Source: Pirellulaceae bacterium (GTDB lineage: Bacteria; Planctomycetota; Planctomycetia; Pirellulales; Pirellulaceae). From it: a DNA stretch of 64,000 bases. The stretch lies in the NCBI GenBank assembly GCA_019636385.1, contig JAHBXT010000002.1:1240001-1304000 (forward strand). The letters are read 5' to 3'. Below, one piece after another: positions 1 through 11,200 of this stretch; positions within the stretch are counted from its first letter, which is position 1, and each line of letters opens with the position of its first letter. The notes beneath the pieces are model-generated. The model worked only from the letters and a program-made list of their open reading frames with translations, had not been told where the DNA came from and ran no database searches. The position numbers were made by a program, and so were the translations under genes.

Positions 1-3000
1 CGGGTGGTGGTGCGAAGCCCTCTGTAACGTTGATCGTAAATACAGCCTGCGTTATCAACTGTCCGTCGCTGACGGCTACCGTGAACGTTACCGGCCCGAC
101 ATACTGTGGCGCTGGCACAAACGTCAGCGTTCCATTGGGATGTATCACTAAACTGCCCGAGGCTGGCCCAGACACTAAGCTGACCGTCATCGCACTGCCC
201 TCTGGGTCTGCCGCATAGGCCAGCAACCCTGGCGCCGACAGGTTCAGCGCCGCAGACCAACTGGTCGTCAACGAGCCAGGCGTCACCAGCGGCGCTTCGT
301 TGACGTCGTTGACCACCACCGTAAACTGCTCGTCATAGCTAGCACCAGCAGCATCCGTCACGCGTACCACAATCTGATGGCTGGCGGCCGCCTCGTAGTT
401 CAGCAGCGTCCCGTTGGCCACCGTGATCTGACCGGTCGCGGCATCAATGGCAAACCGCCCGCCGGCGCTGCTGACTAACCAGTAGCTAAACGTGTCACCG
501 GCATCGATATCGCTAGCCACGACCGAACCGACAACCGAACCGTTAGGCGAATTTTCGTCGATCGCCAGAGCCGTGGCCGTCAGATCATGCGGTGCATCGT
601 TGGCACCATGGATGGTAATGACCAGCTGCGTGGTCGATGTTAGACCGCCTGAATCAGCGATCGTATAGCTGAACGTGTCGGTCAGCGTATCGGCAGCGGT
701 CCGCAGCGCCTGGACGTCCGGATGTAGCTGGTCGATCACATACTGGTAACTGCCGTCGGCCTGCAGAGTCACCCAACCGTAGTTGCCCGCAACGCTCGAG
801 CCTACCGCACCGGAGGTCGATGCCTGCACACCGACGGCCACGCCCACTACGCTGCGCGTGTCCCCCTGATCCACATCCCAATCGTTAGCTAGCGTATTGC
901 CACTAGCCGAACTGCCTGGTGTTGCATTGGCCACACCACCCGCCTCGGTCGCCTGGCCGGAATCGGACTCGGCCACCGGTGCGTCATTGGTTCCGGTAAT
1001 GGTAATCGTCAATTGATGTGTATCGTGGGCTCCACTCGGATCGGCCACCGCGATGGTATAGGTCAACACCAGTGACTGGCCCTCAGCCAAATAATCAAAG
1101 GCCTCACTGCCCGAATCAAACGCCCAGTTGATCGTTCCCGTTTCACTCGTGTTGTTGACGACATTCGTATTGACCGACAGCATGGCCAGCAGGGCTGCAT
1201 TGTTCGACAGCAGGCCAGTCGTGGTTCCCGAAGCGACTACACTGGACACCGCTGCGGTCACGGTATCGGTAGTATTGATATCTTCAACCGACAGCGTACC
1301 ACCACTGGTCACCGTCGTGTTAGTTTCAGCCAAGGTATCTGAATCGTTGTCGCCAGCTTCAACCGTAATGACCGGAGCCGAGTTGTCACCATTGATGACA
1401 ATCGTGATATCCTGCGTGTCCGTTGCGTTTTGCGAATCGGTCACGGTGATGGTGTAGGTCAACGTGAGCGACTCACCTGCGGCCAGATAGCCGAACGTGT
1501 AGCTGTCCGAATCGAACTGCCAGTTAATTGTGCCAGCTTGCTGGCTGTCGGAAATGATGCTGGTATTGATTGACAACAGGGCTTCTAACTGCGCGTCGCT
1601 CAGCGCCAATCCGGTAGTATTGCCAGACTTGTTGAAGCCGGTCACTGCCGCTGTGACAACATCAGTACGATCCAGATCAGCTACGCTCAAGCTTCCATTG
1701 GTGGTCAATGTGTTGCCATCAACCGTCAGGGTATCACCGGTACTATCGGCCATTTCGACCGTAATCACCGGCACATCATTCGCTCCCGTGATCGTAACGG
1801 TGACTTCTTGCGTGTCGGTCGCGCTTTGCGAGTCGGTGACGGTCAGCGTATAGGTCAGGACCAATGATTCACCTACAGCCAAGTAGTCAAAGGCTTCACT
1901 GCCCGAATCAAACGCCCAGTTGATCGTTCCCGTTTCACTCGTGTTGTTAACGACATTCGTATTGACCGACAGCATGGCCAGCAGAGCTGCGTTGTTCGAC
2001 AGCAGGCCAGTCGTGGTCCCCGAAGCGACTACACTGGACACCGCTGCGGTCACGGTATCGGTAGTATTGACATCTTCAACCGACAGCGTACCACCACTGG
2101 TCAGAGTCGAATCCGTTTCAGCCAAGGTATCTGAATCGTTGTCGCCAGCTTCAACCGTAATGACCGGAGCCGAGTTGTCACCATTGATGACAATCGTGAT
2201 ATCCTGCGTGTCCGTTGCGTTTTGCGAATCGGTGACGGTGATGGTGTAGGTTAGCGTGAGCGACTCACCTGCGGCCAGATAGCCGAACGTGTAGCCGTCA
2301 GAATCGAACTGCCAGTTAATTGTGCCAGCTTGCTGGCTGTCGGAAATGATGCTGGTATTGATTGACAATAGGGCCTCTAACTGCGCATCGCTCAGTGCCA
2401 ATCCGGTAGTATTGCCAGACTTGTTGAAGCCGGTCACTGCGGCCGTCACCGTATCCGTGCGATCCAAGTCTCCAACACTCAAGCTTCCATCGGTGGTCAA
2501 TGTGTTGCCATCAACCGTCAGGGTATCACCGGTACTATCGGCCATTTCGACCGTAATTACTGGCACATCATTGGTGCCTGTGATGGTGATGGTCACCTCC
2601 TGAGTATCGGTAGCCCCCTGGGAATCTTCTACCTGAATGGTGTAGGTCAGTACCAACGACTGGCCGACCGCCAAATAATCAAACGCCTCGGTACTCGAGT
2701 CAAACTGCCAGGTGATCGTTCCGGTCTGGCTGCTGCCATCAATCACCATTGAGTTGACGGACAACATCGCCAACAAAGCGGCGTTATTGGAAAGAAGTCC
2801 TGTTGTGGTTCCGGTAGCCACCACCGAAGTGACTTCGGCTGTTACTATGTCTGCCACATCAACATCGCTGGCCGTGAGTGTACCATCGGATGATAGTCCA
2901 GCATTTGCCTCAGTTAACGAATCGCTGATTGAGTCGCCACTTTCGACAGACAGAATTGGTGCATCATTGACATGGCTGACCACGATGGAGGCCAACGCGA

Positions 3001-3288
3001 CGTTCGACGAATACGCCGTTGTGCCGCCGTTGGAGGAAGCATTGCCATAGTTGGCCGTGGCATTGGTCGAGGCTGTGCCGGTGGTTTGATCCCAGGCGCG
3101 ATAGCTGAAGGTGGCGGTCTCGCCGTTGTTGTCGTCGGGGATGTAGCGAACCTGGGTGCTCGAAGTGATCAACAAGGCGTTCGTGTTGGAAACCGCCCCA
3201 AAAGCACGCCAAGTCACGCCGTCGGTCGAGTATTGCCAGGTACCATTGCCCGTTGTAGCTGTGATCGCCAATCCGCTGACGGCACCGT
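1..3288 (-). CDS. giant cadherin/VCBS-repeat surface protein, downstream part (runs off window)
   Basis: This is the C-terminal-proximal part of the giant gene whose 5' end lies at 12975. One minus-strand frame appears open from 3288 to the window edge, so the true stop lies outside. It encodes, in order, a partial copy of the 148-residue repeat (3288-2960) and five VCBS-like beta domains, each built around motifs such as DSQNATDTQDITIVI and SGTTTGLLSNNAALL. A VCBS/cadherin-like domain containing FSYTIADSGGLTSTTQL follows, then a cadherin-type domain and an Ig-like segment that continues past the edge. Such domains occur in large secreted adhesins and may bind Ca2+ or sugars; the role here is inferred. 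The frame differs from that of the upstream part because of indels between 3289 and 5262. Confidence 0.8.
990..2573 (-). repeat. two tandem 792-bp coding repeats (paired VCBS units)
   Basis: Two units with a period of exactly 792 bp (264 codons): the segment atcgttcccg at 1131 recurs at 1923, and the flanking sequence matches closely over the full period. Each unit holds two related VCBS-like domains. Two further, indel-scarred copies lie at about 3289-4810. Confidence 0.88.
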
Positions 3289-5262
3289 CATTCGCTCCCG
3301 TGATCGTAACGGTGACTTCTTGCGTGTCGGTCGCGGCTGCGAGTCGGTGACGGTCAGCGTTAGGTCGGACAGCGGTCACCTACAGCCAAGTAGTCAAAGG
3401 CCTCACTGCCCGAATCAAACGCCCAGTTGATCGTTCCCGTTTCACTCGTGTTGTTAACGACATTCGTATTGACCGACAACATCGCCAGCAGAGCTGCATT
3501 GTTCGACAGCAGGCCAGTCGTGGTCCCCGAAGCGACTACTGGACACCGCTGCGATCACGGTTCGGTATTGACATCTTCAACCGACGTACCACTGGTCAGA
3601 GTCGTGTTAGTTTCAGCCAAGGTATCTGAATCGTTGTCGCCAGCTTCAACCGTAATGACCGGGCGAGTTGTCACCATTGATGACAATCGTGATATCCTGC
3701 GTGTCCGTTGCGTTTGCGAATCGGTGACGGTGATGGTGTGGGTCAACGTGAGCACCACCTGCGGCCAGATAGCCGAACGTGTACGTCGAATCGAACTGCC
3801 AGTTAGTGGCCTGACTGCTGGCTGTCGGAAATGATGCTGGTATTGATTGACAATAGGGCCTCTAACTGCGCGTCGCTCAGCGCCCAATCGGTCGTATTGC
3901 AGACTTGCCGAAACCGGTCACGGCCGCTGTAACAACATCAGTACGATCCAGATCCAGCTACGCTCAAGCTGCATTGGTGGTCAATGTGTTGCCATCAACC
4001 GTCAGGGTATCACCGGTACTATCGGCCATTTCGTAATCACCGGCACATCATTCGCTCCGTGATCGTAACGGTGACTTCTTGCGTGTCGGTCGCGGCTGCG
4101 AGTCGGTGACGGTCAGCGTATAGGTCAGGACCAATGATTCACCTACAGCCAAGTAGTCAAAGGCTTCACTGCCCGAATCAAACGCCCAGTTGATCGTTCC
4201 CGTTTCCTCGTGTTGTTAACGACATTCGTATTGACCGACAGCATGGCCAGCAGAGCTGCGTTGTTCGACAGCAGGCCAGTCGTGGTCCCCGAAGCGACAC
4301 TGGACACCGCTGCGGTCACGGTATCGGTAGTATTGACATCTTCAACCGACAGCGTACCACCATGGTCAGAGTCGAATCCGTTTCAGCAAGGTATCTGAAT
4401 CTTGTCGCCAGCTTCAACCAATGACCGGAGCCGAGTTGTCACCTTGATGACAATCGTGATATCCTGCGTGTCCGTTGCGTTTGCGAATCGGTGACGGTGA
4501 TGGTGTGGTTGGCGGCGACTCACCTGCGGCCAGATAGCCGAACGTGTAGCCGTCAGAATGAACTGCCAGTTAATTGTAGCTTGCTGGCTGTCGGAAATGA
4601 TGCTGGTATTGATTGACAATAGGGCCTCTAACTGCATATCAGTGCCAATCCGGTGTATTGCCAGACTTGTTGAAGCCGGTCACTGCGGCCGTCACCGTAT
4701 CGTGCGATCCAAGTCTCCAACACTCAAATCGGTGGTCAATGTGTTGCCATCAACCGTCAGGGGTCACCATTATCGGCCATTTCGACCGTAATTACTGGCA
4801 TCATTGGTGCCTGTGATGGTGATGGTCACCTCCTGGTATCGGTAGCCTGGGAATCTTCTACCTGAATGGTGTAGGTCAGTACCAACGACTGGCCGACCGC
4901 CAAATAATCAAACGCCTCGGTACTCGAGTCAAACTGCCAGGTGATCGTTCCGGTCTGGCTGCTGCCATCAATCACCATTGAGTTGACGGACAACATCGCC
5001 AACAAAAGCGGCGTTATTGGAAGAATCCTGTTGTGGTTCGGTAGCCACCACCAAAGTGACTTCGGCTGTTACTATGTCTGCCACATCAACATCGCTGGCC
5101 GTGGTGTACCATCGGATGATAGTCCAGCATTTGCCTCAGTTAACGAATCGCTGATTGAGTCGCCACTTTCGACAGAAAGAATTGGTGCATCATTGACATG
5201 GCTGACCACGATGGAGGCCAACGCGACGTTCGACGAATACGCCGTTGTGCCGCCGTTGGAGA
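3289..5262 (-). pseudogene. frame-disrupted VCBS repeat zone of the giant gene
   Basis: This stretch is a copy of the domains seen intact at about 1780-2960: two pairs of VCBS units and the following unit. Here they are scarred by many 1-5 nt deletions and at least one insertion, so no frame stays open. Examples: one G is missing near 5260 (ggagaagc against ggaggaagc in the other copies), one A near 5104, and gcgtttgcg replaces gcgttttgcg near 3710 and 4480. The upstream frame is thrown off at 5260 and stops at 5140. The junction at 3288/3289 jumps from the middle of a 148-residue repeat into a VCBS unit. The pattern fits poor sequence quality or misassembly in a long tandem repeat as well as it fits real decay. 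Confidence 0.7.
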
Positions 5263-8200
5263 AGCATTGCCATAGTTGGCCGTGGCATTGGTCGAGGCTG
5301 TGCCGGTGGTTTGATCCCAGGCGCGATAGCTGAAGGTGGCGGTCTCGCCGTTGTTGTCGTCGGGGATGTAGCGAACCTGGGTGCTCGAAGTGATCAACAA
5401 GGCGTTCGTGTTGGAAACCGCCCCAAAAGCACGCCAAGTCACGCCGTCGGTCGAGTATTGCCAGGTACCATTGCCCGTTGTAGCTGTGATCGCCAATCCG
5501 CTGACGGCACCGTCATCTACATCCGCCCAGCTGGCGCCAGTCAAAATCGCCGAAGCCAATGTTCCCGACGACGTGGTGTCCTCATTGGTGCCGGTCAACG
5601 AATAGGTGTAACCGTTGGTGAGCGTGGGAGCATCGTTGACGCTGGTTACGACCATCGAAGCTGACGCCACATTGGCTGAATAAGCCGTCGTGCCGCCGTT
5701 GGAGGAAGCATTGCCATAGTTGGCCGTGGCATTGGTCGAGGCTGTGCCGGTGGTTTGATCCCAGGCGCGATAGCTGAAGGTGGCAGTTTCGCCGTTGTTG
5801 TCGTCGGGGATGTAGCGAACCTGGGTGCTCGACGTGATCAACAAGGCGTTCGTGTTGGAAACCGCCCCGAAAGCACGCCAAGTCACGCCGTCGGTCGAGT
5901 ATTGCCAGGTACCATTGCCCGTTGTAGCTGTGATCGCCAATCCGCTGACAGCACCAGTATCTACATCCGCCCAGCTGGCGCCAGTCAGAATCGCCGAAGC
6001 AAATGTTCCCGACGACGTGGTGTCCTCATTGGTGCCGGTCAACGAATAGGTGTAACCGTTGGTGAGGGTGGGAGCATCGTTGACGCTGGTTACGACCATC
6101 GAAGCTGACGCCACATTGGCTGAATAGGCTGTCGTGCCGCCGTTGGAGGACGCATTGCCATAGTTGGCCGTGGCATTGGTCGAGGCTGTGCCGGTGGTTT
6201 GATCCCAGGCGCGATAGCTGAAGGTGGCGGTCTCGCCGTTAGCACTGTCAGGAATGTAGCGAACCTGGGTGCTCGACGTGATCAACAAGGCGCTCGTGTT
6301 GGAAACCGCCCCAAAAGCACGCCAAGTCACGCCGTCGGTCGAGTATTGCCAGGTACCATTGCCCGTTGTAGCTGTGATCGCCAATCCACTGACAGCACCG
6401 GCATCTACATCCGCCCAGCTGGCGCCAGTCAAAATCGCCGAAGCCAATGTTCCCGACGACGTAGTGTCCTCATTGGTGCCGGTCAACGAATAGGTGTAAC
6501 CGTTGGTGAGCGTGGGAGCATCGTTGATATTTAAGACTGTTACATAAATCGTTTGCGAATCTAGCCCCCCCTGACCGTCGCTCACCTGTACGACAACTTC
6601 ATAGATGTTATCCAGATTTGAATCGGTAGGTGCCTCGTAGTCGGGGGGATTTACAAAGGTCAGTACGCCAGTCTGGTTATGGATGTTAAACGCACCGCCG
6701 TCAGTCCCACCGACGATCGAATATGTCAGCGTGTCACCATTGGCATCAGTTGCCATGACGGTCGTTACAGCCGCTTGATTTTCGTCGACTGATATCGAAG
6801 CCGATCCACCGCCGCCATTAGAGGTAATCGTAGGCGGTAAATTGCTCGTGTCAAATGTAATGAGCAACTGCGGACCGTTGCCAGATTCGGAACTGTCATA
6901 AGTGATCGCGGTTGTCCCAAGATCGGGACTGCCAATAACCAATCCAAAGTTGGCAAAGTTGCCCAGATACCAACTGTTGACTAGGCTGGTAATATTCCAG
7001 GAATGTTGGCCAGTATCACCCGTATTGAGGGTGGCAATCACGGTTGAATTAAAAGCACCTCCAGCCAACGTCCAGTTCACACCCGCCTGAGCTTGCGTCC
7101 AACTAGCTGCACCGGCTGCACCCGACTGAGCGCCCTCCGTCCAAGCTTGCGTTAAGCGATAGACGTTAATGTTCATCGCGCCGCCATTGGCCGTCGAGTT
7201 CATGATCAACGTCGCGCTGGTGATGGTTGCGTCGCTGGGAATTGCCGACAGATCAAATTGGATGAGGATTCGAGAATTTCCGATGCTGCCACCCGATCTG
7301 TCAACGATCAGGCTTGAAGATTGCCCATAATTAAAACCCGTGTTCACACTGGTAATGTAAGTGTCTTCGAACGCGTAAATGACATCAGTGCCAACAGCAT
7401 CGGTCACCGTTACGCTGATTGTTTGTGTACTTGAACCTCCGCGTCCATCGCTAGCTTGGACCGTGACCTGGTAGACGTTGTCCTGGTTCGAATCGTTAGG
7501 TGCTTCAAAGTCCGGTGCAACGATAAACGCTAATGCCCCAGTACTTGAATTGATGGTAAATTTAGCTGCATCTAGGCCGCCCACAATGGAGTAGGTTGGC
7601 GAGTTGTCATCCGGATCGGCGCTGGTGACAGTCGTCACAGCCTTGTTATTTTCCACAACGTTGACGTTCGCAGTTGCTCCGCCGCCGTTGGACGTAATCA
7701 GCGGCGAGTCATTAGCGCCTTGGATGGTAACCGTGATTTGTGTCGTGCTGGTCAACCCACCGGAATCCTGCATGGTATAGGTAAACACATCGCTGAGTGT
7801 TTCGGCAGCAGATTTCAAGGCTTGTACCGTAGAATTGTTGTTGTCCACAGTATACGTGAAGTTACCGTTAGCCGCGATGATAATCGAACCATACGTGCCG
7901 ACCACATTTGCTCCAACACTCCCGACCGTGTTCGCCACAATCCCGGCGGCAACGCCAATCACGGCCTGTGTGTCGCCAACATCCGGGTCGGTGTCGTTGG
8001 TTAACACGTTACCCGATGGGTTAATTCCCGCTGAACCATTGCTAATCCCGCCCGCTTCGACGGCAATGGCCGTGTCGACGTTAGCAGAGGGTGCATCGTT
8101 GACACTCGTGACCACCATGGAACCTGAAGCTACATTCGTGGAATAGGCTGTCGTGCCGCCGTTGGAGGACGCATTGCCATAGTTGGCCGTGGCATTGGTC

Positions 8201-11200
8201 GAGGCTGTGCCGGTGGTTCGGTCCCAGGCGCGATAGCTGAAGGTGGCGGTCTCGCCGTTAGCACTGTCAGGAATGTAGCGAACCTGGGTGCTCGACGTGA
8301 TCAACAAGGCGTTCGTGTTGGAAACCGCCCCAAAAGCACGCCAAGTCACGCCGTCGGTCGAGTACTGCCAGGTACCATTGCCCGTTGTAGCTGTGATCGC
8401 CAATCCGCTGACGGCACCGGTATCTACATCCGCCCAGCTGGCGCCAGTCAAAATCGCCGAAGCCAATGTTCCCGACGACGTGGTGTCCTCATTGGTGCCG
8501 GTCAACGAATAGGTGTAACCGTTGGTGAGCGTGGGAGCATCGTTGACGCTGGTTACGACCATCGAAGCTGACGCCACATTGGCTGAATAGGCTGTCGTGC
8601 CGCCGTTGGAGGAAGCATTGCCATAGTTGGCCGTGGCATTGGTCGAGGCTGTGCCGGTGGTTCGGTCCCAGGCGCGATAGCTGAAGGTGGCGGTCTCGCC
8701 GTTAGCACTGTCAGGAATGTAGCGAACCTGCGTGCTCGACGTGATCAACAAGGCGTTCGTGTTGGAAACCGCCCCAAAAGCACGCCAAGTCACACCATCG
8801 GTCGAGTACTGCCAGGTACCATTGCCCGTTGTAGCTGTGATCGCCAATCCGCTGACAGCACCAGTGTCGACGTCGGCGTGACTGGCACCCGCTAAGATGG
8901 TTGAAGCCAAGGTGCCGGAGGAAGTCGTGTTTTCATTGGTACTCGTCAGGCTGTAAGTATAACCGTTAGTGATTGTTGGGGCTTCATTGACATCCAGGAC
9001 CGTCACGGCAATATTCTGCGTCGTAGTCAGCGCTCCATCGCTGACTTGAACTTGCACGTTGTAAACATTATCGGTTCCAACATCGGTTGGGATCTCATAG
9101 TTTGGCCCCGTAATAAAACTCAGCACACCGGTGCTACTATGAATCGTGAACTTGGCAGCATCGGCACCACCGCTAATCGAGTAGGTCAGTGTTTGCGGTG
9201 GAGACCCGGGATCGCTGGCCGTAACTGTCGTGACAAAAGTGGAGTTCTCATTGATCTGCACCGCCGCATTTGCGCCACCGCCATTACTGGTGATGATTGG
9301 TGGCCCCACTTCGCCAGTGAACGTGGTGTAGGTGCCAGGACTGCTCTGTGTGCGATAATGGGCGAGAATGCTGTTGGCCGATTCGACCGTGGTTTGAAAA
9401 CGAACTTCGTCAATCGAGCCTTGCCACCATTCGTTGTTTAACACGGATCGCCCGATATAAAGCGGACTACTGTTTGCTGACGGATTCGCCGAGGCGCTGG
9501 TGGTTGTGTAGACCGCCGAACCATTGACATAGACAACGATAGTATCGGTTGCATTGTCGAATGTCATCGCAACATGCGACCAGGTGTTTAAGGTCAGCGC
9601 ATAATTGGATTTATATTGTGTACCAACGAGATAGACTTCCAGTTGGGCATTACGAATTCCAAACCAGTAATGCCAGGCATTGTCGGCCGGTCCCTTGCTT
9701 ACAATCGTCCGCCAGGAGGAGTCATTGACAGTCGGTCTGACCCACGCCGAAATGGTAAATGTCTGGGTCTCGTCGAGGCTGTTCGCATCGCTTACCGTGA
9801 TGTTTTGATTGCTGCCGTTGAACGACCGCCCATCTTCAATGATGCCGGTGGCGTTGGTACTGCCGACATTGGTGCCATTGTTGGCGTTGGCAGTGCTGTC
9901 TCCAAAGCTCCCGTTCGACAAATGCCAAACGCCACCATACGTTGAGTTCCAAGTGCCAGAATCATTCCACTGATTTGCCGCCGCAGCATTGCCATAGTAG
10001 ACATAGAGTGACGTAGTCGAAAGCGCAGACAACGTCGGTACATTCACCCAGGCCTTAATACGACCGGTAGCAGCATCATAGCTTTCGATTTCGTGACTCA
10101 GCTTGGTCGTGCCGTCGCTGAGCGTGAATAGAATGTCCCCACCATCAGCCTGACCTACATTTCCGCCGTTGGCAGTTGATCTAAGACTAGCCTGGGTCAC
10201 GTCGATGAGGATTGTAAAATTACTGGCATTGGTCGAACCGTCCAAGAGCGCCGCCGACACGGTTACCGTTTGCCGATATTGCCAGTTTGCGTTGTACCAG
10301 GCGAGACTGACTTCCGCTGAATACAGTTCTTCCATGTCGAATACGGCGGTAAAGCCCTGCGCAGCACTCAAAATAGCTCCCGTCGAGGCATACTCCAGAA
10401 TCCAGTCTCCGTCAGCACCGGTCACATTATTTGATGCGAACACTTGGGCGGACGTAATTTCCGCCAATTGTTCCACCAACAACTGCCCGGCCAAATCGCC
10501 AGTAACGTCACATCCCAGTAGATAGATTTTGGTATCTGAACTGAAGCTTTTGCCTAAGACTTGCAAACTAGCCTGATAGTCCGTCAGGTTGTCGGCCGTG
10601 ATCCAATTGCTGCCTAACTGAAAGGCGCCGGCCACGCCGTGCGAAAGAATGGAGAACGTTTCGATCTGCGACTCACTTTGGACGGCCCAGTTTCCAACCT
10701 GATTCAGAATATCGGCGGCTGATTGCGACTGACTGTTGTAGACAAACACCAGGGCGTGCTGTCGGACGGCTCTGATCAGGGTTTCTGAGTCCTCCAATTG
10801 CAGATCGATCAACACCACGTCCTTGGCCTGAAGTTGATCGAGAGCAGGTTGGTACGGATTAAGGGCTGTCTGAGCGGTGAAATGCCACTGGGCCTCTGTG
10901 GATTCGGCTCCCACACTGTTCCAAAAAACTTCCGCCTGACTGCCGATCAAATTGGCATACAAGCTGGCATCCGAGGCGGTCGATGCAATCCTTAACTGAC
11001 TGGCTTCATTACCCCACAGGTGGTTGCCAACGAGTACGGTAGAATGGCTGTTTATCTCCAAACCTGCATCAGCAAAACCGGTGATGCCGAGCCCAATGAT
11101 CCAACTCCCATCGCTGCCCTCGGCCAGCACTAAACCAGAACCGGCACTAGTCCCACTGCCGTCAATAACGATTGGCTGCGAATAACCGTCAATCGTGATG

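Noticed and set aside
1128..3050. Plus-strand open frames of 60-150 codons opposite the giant gene
   Set aside because: They repeat with the 792-bp and 444-bp periods of the minus-strand repeats and carry no protein signature; they are antisense shadows.
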